The notes beneath the pieces are model-generated. The model made no database searches and was not told where the DNA came from. It saw only the letters and a program-made list of their open reading frames with translations. DNA of 64,000 nt from Pseudo-nitzschia pungens (lineage: Eukaryota; Bacillariophyta; Bacillariophyceae; Bacillariales; Bacillariaceae), in NCBI GenBank assembly GCA_037355855.1, contig CM074760.1, positions 7,556,501-7,620,500 of the forward strand, read 5' to 3'. Positions 11,331 to 21,540 of the stretch are shown here, piece after piece (within the stretch, counting starts at the first letter, position 1; each line of letters opens with the position of its first letter). The position numbers and the translations under genes are program-made.

Positions 11331-12807
11331 TTTCATTGGCCTTTGGATCGAGTCGAGTCGAGTCGAGTCGAGTCGAGTCGGTCTTGGACAGAACGAGGAA
11401 CGCGAATCCTTTTTCGTTCGAGAAAACGGTACCGTACGGATTGTGCGACGCCGTCCGAAACAACCCAAAATTTTTCCGCACAATTCAAAACTGTGGCCGG
11501 AATCCATCAGCCTTTTGCACGGACGTGTATATAATTACCATTGTATCATGCTTTAAGATAGTATCTATATAAACTATACAACCGCGAACTATTTCTATCG
11601 TCCGACACGCAAGGATTCGTTCGAAAGGAACCGAAAAATCGTTCGTTCGTCTCGATTTCGCGGACCGACGACGAACCCAGAGGAAGGTCACGGCATCGCC
11701 CCGACCGGCAGTCGTTTTACGCCCGCGGTCCTCACTCCGGGCGCGCAGCAGTTCGGAATTGCGGCCCGAGATTAGGTTTCATTGGGTTCGCCCGGACTCG
11801 CTCTTCTCGCTACGACTATTCGACTCGACAAGAGTGGCATCACCGATTTGTCCCCGGTGGAGTTGAGTCGAGGAACGAGAAGATGGCTTTGAGTAATTGA
11901 GCGACCGCGGAAGGAACCACCCGTGAACCGAAGTGTATTGGTTCTCCGACGAACGAGCAACGAACACTCGGACGCCTCCTCCGGGAGAGAAAAAGTGCGA
12001 GCAACGTTGCGGATCGGATTTGTTGGTCCCCGCGATGCACCGAGCGTCTCCCCATATCGCGCCGCAAATAACTTACGAGGCCCGCACCAAAAAAAAATAG
12101 CGCAAAACGCTCCGAGCGTGGATCGATGCGCTCGTCGCAGTCGCAATCGCAATCGCAATCGCAACGCGAGGGAGGGAAGCGATCCGAGATTGGAAGGCAC
12201 CAAAGCCGACGACGCGAAGGAGACGAGACGCCGAAGATTCTTCGCGGCACGGCACGACCGATCGATCGTTCTCGTCGTGGATTGAGTGGATCGCGTGCGG
12301 AAAACGAAGCGACCTCCGGGCGATTGTGCGCGTGTTCCGAAAGGAATAACGAGTCCGCGACTCGGGCTCGAAGGAACTCGAGCCGGACTCGGCGATATCA
12401 TGGGTCGACGCAAAAGTTTCATAGAACAAAAACGCGTTTGCGATAACGCGGGTGCAATTGATGCTTTGCATTCGAGGTGTTGAACACCCCATCTCGCGAT
12501 CGGGACTGTGTGTTGCTTCCAACAAGGATCTTTACACGAAGCTGTGTTGTCCTCTTCCAAGACTGTTGCCGCACATTTCGTCCATGTCACCGCGCAGCGA
12601 CTGATGAAAGATCACTATCGTCTTGTAATGATTGGGTGGTTACCCGACGCGGATATCTTTACGTAAATCCTATCTGATCACAATAGCAAAGAGAAAGTCG
12701 TTTAAGTTTTATGGCACTCTGGTGAATGTTCTATTGGTACTGCACCTTCCAAAAGCAACCTATTTGTCTTCCGTCTTGTTCGAAGTTGTAGGCATGGAGC
12801 AAAAAGT
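11331..12807. other. Tail-to-tail spacer, RING / START-like genes
   Basis: It begins with a (GAGTC)n pentamer tract (11350-11380). The GC-rich part at 11600-12600 has overlapping arginine- and serine-rich open frames on both strands (longest 11772-12590 minus, 272 codons) without any domain or homology I recognise. No gene is called. Confidence 0.5.
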
Positions 12808-13845
12808 CTACTCCAGGTATTTTGCCATGGTTTCGCCTCGTTCCCAGTCCACCATGACCGCCGCAAGCCGTGGAGCGGCCCGGGCTCGCATGGGTGCCCG
12901 GAGACCGGCGGGACTCCGCCGCTGGCTCGAGCCGTTGCGTCCCGATCCCACGGAGGCAAGTTGCATCGACGACGACGAAGAGGAAGACGCACCAACCATG
13001 CTCATTGTCGCCGCCTTGACGGCGCGGAGATTGGTGGGGACGTCCTCCCTGATTCTCCACTCGAGCGCCGCCACGGGAACCGGACCCTTCGGCTTCACCA
13101 GAACGTCGTAGGAGCACAGCACTTCTTTTTCACCGGTCGCGGAATTGCGTTGTTCCTGGATGGTCCACGCTCCGTCAAAGGTCGAAAAGAACTGGCTGTC
13201 GACACACTTGAAGTAAATCTTGCGAGCGTTGGAAGTCGACGCGGTGAGGATTTGTTCCGTCATGTCCATTGTGACCGACGCGGAAAAGTCAAAACCGACA
13301 ATCTTCTGCGCTCCAACTTGGTACAGCTGGCACTTGTACGAACCATCTCCGGGGTGGCTTTTTTCTCCCAAAAAGTTGTTGTTTCTGTTTTCCCTAACGA
13401 TGCGGGATTCCTTCAGATTGGGAACGTGAATGGACAGACGGTTGTAGTCGGTCAGAATGGACCAAACATCCTCGACCGATACTCCCGGCACCGATAGCTC
13501 GCCGGCAATCTTCCGCGAGTTTGAGGTCGGTCGTTCGATGCGAACGGCCACCAACTCGCAGGATTCGTCGTCGCTTTTCGACTCGTTTTGATCCCCTCCG
13601 AACCACCAAACGTTCAGCGCGGTTGGACTGTTGCCGGTGACGGTGGATGATCGAAGTCGTTGTTCCAGGGCGCTTCTCCGCAACGACAGAGGGCTTCGGG
13701 CCGTGGATACCTTCGTCAACGACGCTCTGTCGACACCCGAACCGCGTCTCGAAGGACTGACCAATCCGAAGGAAGTCGAAAGATCAAGCCGTGACAGCGA
13801 GAAGACAAGCAGAATCAATGATGGCAGCCGTAGGCATCTCTCCAT
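12808..13845 (-). CDS. Plastid-targeted START-like (SRPBCC / polyketide cyclase, COQ10-type) protein
   Basis: 345 residues from the methionine at 13845, chosen over the one at 13905 because it gives a good signal peptide (MERCLRLPSLILLVFSL). This is followed by STSFGLV, resembling the diatom plastid cleavage junction with a Phe at +1. The mature part has the SRPBCC pattern: GELSVPGVSVEDVWSILTDY, then YNRLSIHVPNLKESRIV, then a beta-rich middle with FDFSASVTMDM and a final CSYDVLVKPKGPVPV strand and helix. Proteins of this group bind hydrophobic ligands such as lipids or quinones; the ligand here is unknown. A five-to-seven Ser tract sits near the C-terminus. Single exon. Plastid location is inferred from the leader, and thylakoid or stroma cannot be told apart. 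Confidence 0.8.
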   Translation of the reverse strand: MERCLRLPSLILLVFSLSRLDLSTSFGLVSPSRRGSGVDRASLTKVSTARSPLSLRRSALEQRLRSSTVTGNSPTALNVWWFGGDQNESKSDDESCELVAVRIERPTSNSRKIAGELSVPGVSVEDVWSILTDYNRLSIHVPNLKESRIVRENRNNNFLGEKSHPGDGSYKCQLYQVGAQKIVGFDFSASVTMDMTEQILTASTSNARKIYFKCVDSQFFSTFDGAWTIQEQRNSATGEKEVLCSYDVLVKPKGPVPVAALEWRIREDVPTNLRAVKAATMSMVGASSSSSSSMQLASVGSGRNGSSQRRSPAGLRAPMRARAAPRLAAVMVDWERGETMAKYLE

Positions 13846-15244
13846 CTCGGGTGCCGAAGATCGAGGTCGTCTCCGACCAGAAACTGCGGGTTTAGTTTGT
13901 ACCATGTTGACAGAGTGTGGAAATATGATTTCGAAATAGAATTACGAATGGCTACGGGATGCAGAATTTATGTGCTACGAAGGTTTCGTTTCTGAATTGC
14001 AGTGGTTTGGTTTTCTTTTCGTCCGTGCAATGAAGTTCTTCCGATGCAGTCGTACCGTAAAACTTAGAACACAGTCGACGGAAGAATTTTGACCCAGCTG
14101 TTTGTGCTTTCTCAGATGGGCCTTCCTTCATTGCCTTGATGCCGCGCTCCAAAAATTTCAACGACCATGATCGCCACCGTACCGTACAGACTACGAGTAC
14201 AGACAGATGATGATACCCTGAACTTGTACTTCGGTGGCAACTCTTCTCCTGTCGTGCTCGTGCAGTGCCGTTGCTGGTAAGGTACCGGTAAGGTTTAGGC
14301 ACCTGTCTTCTTCGGTTGGACTGACGAAGACGTCAGAAAGATGGGAAGTTACGGGGGTCGGTAGGTGAAGGTGGGGCATAGCCGGCGAACGAAGTTAAGT
14401 GAAGAAATCTTACGTGGACCCTTTGTGTGTCAACCGCACGATAATTTTTCCCAATTCGCGCGCAGTTCAAGCATCCGGGAGAGTGAGTCCCGTTTTGTTG
14501 TCGGGATCCGATTGCGTCATCATGCGTCATGGATGGAAGAAGAACGGACTTCCGTCAATGAAAACCTTCGATCCAACCGTTCGAGGGGATTGAGTTGTCG
14601 TTCGTGCGTAAGGATTACCTAGTGCCCAATCAATCAACCACTTCGGGGTCACTCACAACGCAAGACAGCAGATGTTGTGCTTTCGGTCAGACATCATAAG
14701 GTTACTCGTAATCATCGGGAAGGAAAAACACCATCAACAGAGTGAGTGCGTGTGACTTGGCGAAGGATTGATGGAACCTACCGGATTGAATGAATGAATG
14801 AATCACCAATTTTGTGACCGATGATGATTCATTCGTTCCATTCATCGATGTTCCAGCGAAATCACATCCTGATGTTAAGGACTAGTGCAGCAGATACCGG
14901 TATCCCGAGTCATCCACCGTTCGAAAAATTGGTGAATAATGTTGTGACGGCGAACAGTTGTCGCGGAACATAACAGATGTATTCTTCACTTTTGTCACTC
15001 GAATCGCATGCCTTGGGCCAATGAGGCTGGTACGGGTAATCTGCAAGGCAGGCCCTGCTCTATCCCTTCTGTTCGGTAGCTGCGCGAGGAAGTTCTATGT
15101 TGTGATTGCGAACTGAGTCCACAGAACGGAACAGACGAATGGTTTATTTTCGTGAATCGATTTGCGTGCGATGAGCAAACAGCGCTGATGTCGGCATGAG
15201 GCTGCAAGGCAGACCCTGCTCTATCCATGGTCACCTCTATCGTA

Positions 15245-15735
15245 ATAATCTGATCCGCACCTCTATCGCAATCCGCACCTCTATTGCAAAAAGGATCCGC
15301 ACCTCTATTGCAATCCGATCCGCACCTCTATTGCAATCCGATCTGCACCTCTATTGCAAAACCCATCCGCACCTCTATTGCAAAACCCATCCGCACCTCT
15401 ATTGCAATCCGATCCGCACCTCTATTGCAATCCGATCCGCACCTCTATTGCAAACCGATCCGCACCTCTATTGCAAATCGATCCGCACCTCTATTGCAAA
15501 CCGATCCGCACCTCTATTGCAATCCAATCCGCACCTCTATTGCAAATCGATCCGCACCTCTATTGCAATCCAATCTGCACCTCTATTGCAAAACCGATCC
15601 GCACCTCTATCGCAAACCGATCCGCACCTCTATTGCAAAACCGATCCGCACCTCTATCGCAAACCGATCCGCACCTCTATTGCTAAACCGATCCGCACCT
15701 CTATTGCTAAACCGATCCGCACCTCTATCGCGTCA
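15245..15735. repeat. Minisatellite with GATCCGCACCTCTATTGCAA unit, about 21 copies
   Basis: Tandem array of roughly 22-bp units (spacings 18 to 26 bp) with core CCGCACCTCTATTGCAA. Variation is mainly in the linker (TCC, ACC, AACCG, TCG) and in TTGC versus TCGC. Length changes between units shift the phase, so all three frames stay open and read as HLYCN-like repeats; I do not believe any is translated. Confidence 0.96.
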
Positions 15736-15780
15736 TCCAAGGTACTATCGCCTGCAACAGACCAAACACCCACATCACTC

Positions 15781-15944
15781 CAACTATGAAAGCGATAAAA
15801 AGAATTGCGACGGGAACCCATCAATATACTACCGACATCGACAGCCCTAGACAAAGGAGGGCCAACTATGAAAGCGATAAAAAGAATTGCGACGGGAACC
15901 CATCAATATACTACCGACATCGACAGCCCTAGACAAAGGAGGGC
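15781..15944. repeat. Perfect 82-bp tandem duplication
   Basis: Two head-to-tail copies, 15781-15862 and 15863-15944, begin CAACTATGAAAGCG and look identical over the full period. The lack of divergence indicates a recent event or an assembly duplication. Confidence 0.95.
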
Positions 15945-16369
15945 CAAGTCATCGGATATCTTTTCACACGGAAGCACAACCGATGCATGCAATCATTAAC
16001 GAAGGAACGGAACAGACTCTGAAAGAATTGGAATCGGGGATTGACGACGAGCAATTTTCTATCCCTCGCGCGCAAAGAAACTGCAAGCAGTATTCATACT
16101 GTACCGAGTGAGAGGCAATCGCACGGTAGTGACAGAAACAGCGCCGTGGTTCCCAAAGGAAAACAACACCATACGCAGTATCACACCGACGAATGCAACT
16201 TGTCGCACCGATACGAAGGGAGTCAAACAACGCAATCGCGGAACCATCCAACAACAAATCCGACGAGGTCTTCTTCTACTAGTACCGTGAACAACTCTTG
16301 GGGAATAATAGAATGCGTGGTAAAATTAGGATCGACTATAGAGCACACACACACAACACGAACAACGTG

Positions 16370-17443
16370 TTATAATTTCCGGTGCGGCTGGGGCCAGGCC
16401 CCCATGTTGTCGCTGTTTTTGGACAGAAAGCCGTGCTTTTTCTTGACGATCCTGAGGAGCAGCCGCTTGGGCTTGAGAACGACCTTGACGTCGGCCGCGT
16501 CCCCGTAGAGCCTGTCGATCTTGAGCCGGTAGCTCGGAACGCCCGGCCGGTCCCCCGCGGTGGTGATCTCGGCCAGGAGTCCCTCCCCGGGCAGCGACGC
16601 CCGCACGTCGACGACGCCGGCGTCCTTCCAGTCGACAAACTCGCCGAGCTTGTCGCCCGGCAGGACGTCGACGCGGATGGTGGCGATGCCCCTGCCGTTG
16701 CCGGGATCGTCCCAGAGATACCTGGTGACGTTCCTCGTGCGGGGATCCCCGGCCGCGATTCTCGGTTTCGCGGAGGGTTCGCCGTCGGTGCTGTTGTCGA
16801 TGTTCTCGTTCTCGTTCTTATCCTCGTTCTTGTCCTCGTTATCGTCCTGATCGGTGACGGCCAGTCCGTTGACGCTGAGCAACCGGGGGCCGTTCATTCT
16901 GTAATCCTCCATTTTCAGTCCGTCCTTGTACCCTCCGGTCGTGCTGGAATCGTTGTGCGCGTAGTAGTATTTGCTGCCAAAGGGTTTTTCGTTGTAGGCG
17001 GCCTTGGGTTTCTTCAGGCCGCTCGCGCTGCTTGCACCCACCTTCCAAATGTCCCTGGGCCTGGATTCCGACGACGAAGAGGGGGCGGGCGCTCTCGAAG
17101 CCGCCGACGATCCCGCTCCCCCTCTCGGTTTGCTCGTGTCACTCGCTGCCTGCTTTCGTTGTTGTTGCTGCTGCTGCTGCTGCTGTCGCTTGTCGTAGTA
17201 CAAATACGCCGCCAATCCCAGTGCGGCGGAGAGTCCGATCCCGAGAAAGACCATCGCGTCCCGGTTCCGCTGTTGCGTCGACAGGTGCGGATTCGGTGCC
17301 ATCATCAAGGGGGCGATGGCGGCGGCAATCGGGACAGCGATGGCTCCCGCAAAGAACAACACAATGGTTCCGCGGCGGGAGGCGGAGGCGTTGTCGTGGG
17401 CGATAGGATTGGACGGTGACTCCTTCCCTCGGTCATTCGCCAT
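16370..17443 (-). CDS. Membrane protein with two N-terminal TM helices and a CS-like C-terminal domain
   Basis: 357 residues, single exon. Two hydrophobic segments (IVLFFAGAIAVPIAAAIAPL and MVFLGIGLSAALGLAAYLYY) are followed by a polyglutamine tract (nine Q) and a Ser/Pro-rich linker. The C-terminal third runs from TRYLWDDPGNGRGIATIRVD to PKRLLLRIVKKKHG. Its order of beta strands and the basic final strand resemble the CS (p23/SGT1) fold used to contact HSP90; there is no clear catalytic motif. Function is therefore open: a membrane-anchored cochaperone-like protein is a guess, and an unrelated beta-sandwich is equally possible. The polyQ tract (17176-17196, plus strand TGTTGTTGC-like) is a length-variable microsatellite. 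It forms a head-to-head pair with the glycosyltransferase gene. Confidence 0.7.
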   Translation of the reverse strand: MANDRGKESPSNPIAHDNASASRRGTIVLFFAGAIAVPIAAAIAPLMMAPNPHLSTQQRNRDAMVFLGIGLSAALGLAAYLYYDKRQQQQQQQQQRKQAASDTSKPRGGAGSSAASRAPAPSSSSESRPRDIWKVGASSASGLKKPKAAYNEKPFGSKYYYAHNDSSTTGGYKDGLKMEDYRMNGPRLLSVNGLAVTDQDDNEDKNEDKNENENIDNSTDGEPSAKPRIAAGDPRTRNVTRYLWDDPGNGRGIATIRVDVLPGDKLGEFVDWKDAGVVDVRASLPGEGLLAEITTAGDRPGVPSYRLKIDRLYGDAADVKVVLKPKRLLLRIVKKKHGFLSKNSDNMGAWPQPHRKL

Positions 17444-17620
17444 TGTGGGGACAGAGCGAAAGCGGGACGGATTCCTTTCGTCGGAGCGCTTCTGCCGTGT
17501 GGATGTCTTTCGTTATCTCGTATCTTACGGAGCTGTAGTTGGACTTGTACTTGTACTTGTAAGATTTACCTGCGGGAGGGTGCGGAGTGCGAAAACCGAA
17601 ACTTCCCTACGGTTCGTACC

Positions 17621-17650
<30 letters not shown>
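17621..17650. repeat. T18-A12 inverted homopolymer
   Basis: Eighteen T followed directly by twelve A. It can form a perfect AT cruciform or hairpin. A shorter copy lies inside the second intron of the glycosyltransferase gene (20929-20951). Confidence 0.9.
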
Positions 17651-17652
<2 letters not shown>

Positions 17653-17778
17653 GGCCGTTGTTGGCTGGCTGGTTTGATTTGAAACCGTACGGTACAAAAC
17701 CAATGTGTTTGTTCCATTGGATGCAATGATGTCTCTTGTGACGCACTAAATTACCTGTACCGAGGAGTATGAAAACCG

Positions 17779-18554
17779 GTAAGATTACTGGTAGGTAAAG
17801 TAGAACTAGTACAAGTAACCTACCGGTAGGTACGTAAGGTTACGACGACGGGGACTTTACGTGTAAGGTACCATAATGGTTTCATGAAAGTCGGGTGCGC
17901 GTACATTGTAGGTTGGGGGACAGACCATACCTCAGCTCAATCATCATACCTCAATTGACAGGCACTCGTCGGAGTATCGGTCGATAATTATTTTTTGTTG
18001 GTACCGGAAAGTTACCATTGCCGGTAACCTTACTTGTATTGGTATTCGTTTGCTACGTGTAGTCAAGAACGAAGACGAATTTGATCCGATCCTGACTTCA
18101 AAAGAAGGTGGCGCAAAAGTGCTTCTCGTTTTGATTGATTAGTGATCTTGTGAATTTTCGGCTTGTGATCCATCGAGATATGAGATTGTCAAATAATAAT
18201 CGCAAGAACTTTATTCTGTTCGCAGCTGTCCCTAATTACCGGTACAGAGGTTTTGGGCAGTGAGTGTCATTCGTTGGATAATCCCATTTTTGTTACAAAT
18301 AATAATAATAACAATATTTGTAGTACCTGTACCCTACCGAATTACGGCCATCGTCCTCATTCCCCACGCGCATTCTGAACTCGACGATAAGTGACGGTTC
18401 TTGCAGAAGAGTAATTCACTCGACAACCGTTCCTGCCTCCGGTATGTATTTTTTTTTCGGTCGACGAAATTTCTCTCAATGATCATATCACTCGACCAGT
18501 GAAAAGTAACTAGTTTCTCGTACGCCTGCCTAAAGTTACTACGAGTAAGATTAC
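17779..18554. promoter_or_regulatory. Cluster of four exact GTAANNTTAC dyads
   Basis: Exact matches at 17779-17788 (GTAAGATTAC), 17834-17843 (GTAAGGTTAC), 18024-18033 (GTAACCTTAC) and 18545-18554 (GTAAGATTAC). The last lies 163 bp before the glycosyltransferase start codon; the first lies 336 bp before the start of the divergent membrane-protein gene. This is the densest cluster in the window. Confidence 0.45.
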
Positions 18555-18716
18555 TCTTGTCAGTATTACTTTTTGATCCAAGGGGTGTCTCGTCTCGTCT
18601 CGTCTCGTCTCGTCTGGGTCGATACCGCAAAAACAGCAACAGCTACAACAACGGCAACAACAACAATTTGACGCGCTTGGATTCATGCCACAGCAAGACC
18701 GACGACCATTCGATCC

Positions 18717-21373
18717 ATGAAAATCCGCCTCATCATGAAACTACTAGGCGTTGCCATATTTATCCAGTGCATTGTGATCATCCTCGTTCTGCACTCGTAC
18801 ATCGGAGTGGATGAGGAGACCAGCATCAACGATCCGCACGTTCTCACCAGGGAGACGACCGCTCGCGGCGCGCCACTCCACCCGGAACTCCTCGCGGCGG
18901 TCGACGAGGGATCGATTCCCGTCTTTTACAACATGTACGTGGGCCAGGCCAACGATTCGGCCCGCGTCGAGGGAATCCTGGACGAGCAAATGGCCCTGCT
19001 GCGTCCCGAGCACAAGCCCTTCTTTGTGCATTCCATGGGAATCAAGCGATTGAAGGTTCCCCGGGCCGCGACCCTCCTGGGACACCAGCTCAAGGGCACG
19101 GAACTCGTGACCCTGCACTCGCTGTGGCAATTCTGCAGGGACCATCCGGAGGTCGAAAAGGTCGTGTACCTGCACAGCAAGGGATCCTCGAGGAACTCGA
19201 CCGCGAACGACGACCTCCGCAGGTTTCTGACCCGGGGGGCCCTGTCCGAAGAGTGCGCGGTCGCGACGACGTCGTCGGATGGTGACACCTGCAACGTGTG
19301 CTCGTCGCGGTTCTCGCCGGTGCCGCATCCCCACACCTCGGGGAACATGTGGCTGGCCCGGTGCGACTACGTCGGAAGGCTGCTCGAGCCGGTCGAATTC
19401 CAGAAGAAGATGGAACAGATCACGAACAATTGCACCGAAAAGGGCCGGCCCAGCTGCTCCGGGAGGGAACGCTTCAGCGCGGAGCACTGGATCCACTCCC
19501 ATCCCACCGTCAAGGTTAGTTTTTTTTGTTTGCGTTTGTGTGTGTTTGTGTGTGAGTGTTTTTTTTTTTTTTTGAGATTGGATTGGATTGGATTGGATTT
19601 TTGCAACTCCATCGGTGGTCGAAGAAACGGTTTTGTTTCTGATTCTGATTCTGATTCGACCACTTGTTTCGTTCATGCGTTCTATACTTGCACGTGTATA
19701 TACTACACACGAACACGGAATCGATGCGATATTGTTCGAACGATCTCTGCCAGCCCTGTGATTTGTACGCCGATCCTTCCTTTACGTGGGATTACGATGG
19801 GGTGCCGGCCAACGGGGACTTTGAGATCCAGCTGGCTCCGGCACCCCGGTTTGACATCGTCACGTACATCAAGTGGAGAAAGTGCGTCAACCGGGGGGTC
19901 CAGATCCAACACCGGCTCGACGAATACTGGGAACTCTATCGGCAAAAGCCGGACGAGTCCTGGTGGGGGTGGAAGACGCTAAAGACCGACAAGTCGTGGT
20001 TGCCCGACGACGACAAAGCCAAGATCTGGAGAAGACGGGATAATTGCTGGGGGGATTTGGTCTCACGGAACGATACGCTATCGCTGCCGCCACCGCAGCA
20101 ATCCTTCGAGTGCCCGGCGGGTTCGAGAATCGAGCAGGGTTCGATCCTCGAGAAGGGTGCGGTGCCCGCGCCGGACGGGAACACCAAGAAGCGGCGGGTA
20201 TTGATCGTCGCCACCGCTCCGCGCAGCAGGCGACACGCCCTCGCGCTGTGGACCCAACTGGAATGCTTCACGGAGGGGATCGATCACATCGTGTTGGCGA
20301 CGCCGCACTGGAGCAAGGATCTCCTCGAACCGATCGTGGAGAAAGTCCGGGCCGAGATCCCCAGGATCCAGAGCGGGCAAGTCCCCCTGGAAACGAAATA
20401 TTTCGTCAACGATCGATACGATGCCGGCCTGTGGTGCGATGCCATTGCGAGCCTGAAGATCGACGACTTCGACGAATTCGGTCTCGTGAACGACTCCGTC
20501 TTTGCCGTGAGACCCTATGCGGGAGTTCTAGATGCGCTGAGCGCCAAGAACGTCGACCTGTCGTCACTCAGCTACTCGTACACCCCGAAATTCTTCCACG
20601 GCGAGGACGGCCCGCAGCATTTCTGGTTGGAGAGCGTCTTTCGGGGTTTTACGCGGGAGGGTATCGAAACCTTTCGGCGTCACTCGTGCGTTCCGGCGGA
20701 TCACCCCTTCTATTGCGCCGATCAAAAAGACAACAAGGCCTGCATCGTCAACAATTTCGAGCACGATTTGGCTTCTCGGTATCCGTGCGACAAGGTCTAT
20801 GGCGTCTATCCCTCGGACACCCCCCCGACACTGATTAATTCACACAACAAACACCGCACCTGGATACACAATGTTCCGTACGTAAATCATCTTCTTCTCT
20901 TTTGACTTTGATATTCGAAAATTGCTTCTTTTTTTTAAAAAAAAAAAAAAACTCCGTTCGGAATGCGCCTCACCGAAACCTTTTGTTCGTTCCGACGTCC
21001 TTTCAGGTACTGGAGACATTTGGTCCAGGAGGGCAATTTTCCCGCCGCGAAGGTCAAAGACCACCTGCGTCAAAGACAATTGAGTACCAAACTAGCTCAG
21101 TGCACCAGGTACTTCGACGGTCAATGGTTCGATTCGAAGCTGGATTTCTCCATGGGCAAACCGAGGCACGAACGCGAATGGGCGCAACTCGACCCCGAAA
21201 TACAACTCCTCGCGATAAAAGTTATGGGACTAGATAAGGCAGCGTGGACGCAGTGGAGAGGAATAGACAGGTCACCATTCGACCAATTGACTCCGAGGCA
21301 GAAACTCTTTTTGACGGTCTCCCTGGATTGCGACGAGAGGCTATGGAACGCCGACCTCTGTGGACCACGCTAA
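18717..21373 (+). CDS. Type II membrane glycosyltransferase-like protein, two-part
   Basis: Three exons: 18717-19514, 19754-20877 and 21007-21373. The introns (GTTAGT...CAG; GTACGT...TTTCAG) keep phase 0 and phase 2, giving 762 residues. A short cytosolic start and one hydrophobic anchor (LLGVAIFIQCIVIILVL) indicate a Golgi-type II protein. The first part has VFYNMYVGQANDS, VVYLHSKGSSRNS and SGNMWLARCDYVGRLLEP, and ends EHWIHSHPTVKPCDL, a pattern seen in algal and fungal glycosyltransferase-like proteins. The second part has RRVLIVATAPRSRRHAL, NDRYDAGLWCDAIASL and FGLVNDSVFAVR, which resembles rhamnan-synthesis (RgpF-like) transferases. An acidic pair near NDR or NDS may be catalytic, but no classical DXD is certain. 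It probably builds cell-wall or secreted polysaccharide; donor and acceptor cannot be read from sequence. The second intron holds a T8/A15 inverted run. Confidence 0.8.
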
Positions 21374-21540
21374 CGTGTTTCATGGCAGAGTCGAGGGTAC
21401 TGAAAAAAGAGACATTCCCGTCATCAATTCTAACGCGATTGTGACGAAAATGGATCTATATTGTGGAAAGGATTACGATGCTACAGTACGAGCAATCTGC
21501 GTACAATCGTTTTTGGGTGCATGGACACCGGACGACTCGC

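Larger units (their letters stand above)
13846..16369. other. Repeat-rich spacer 5' of the START-like gene
   Basis: 2.5 kb without a supported gene. It contains GTAA/TTAC-type words (14281-14296; ATAAGGTTAC 14696-14705), a near-identical 25-bp direct pair (about 15038-15062 and 15203-15227), a long minisatellite and an 82-bp tandem duplication, both listed separately. Open frames in 15196-15850 come from the repeat. Confidence 0.6.
17444..18716. other. Head-to-head spacer with four GTAANNTTAC dyads
   Basis: 1.3 kb without a supported gene. It holds a T18/A12 inverted homopolymer (17621-17650), dense GTAC/CGGTA words at 17760-17870, four exact dyads and a (CTCGT)n tract at 18587-18616 just before the glycosyltransferase gene. 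Confidence 0.6.

Noticed and set aside
11772..12590. Minus-strand frame of 272 codons between the RING and START-like genes
   Set aside because: Arg/Ser-rich composition, equally long frames on the other strand, no leader, domain or splice logic.
15196..15850. Three overlapping frames reading HLYCN-type repeats
   Set aside because: Produced by the minisatellite; each frame stays open because unit length varies.
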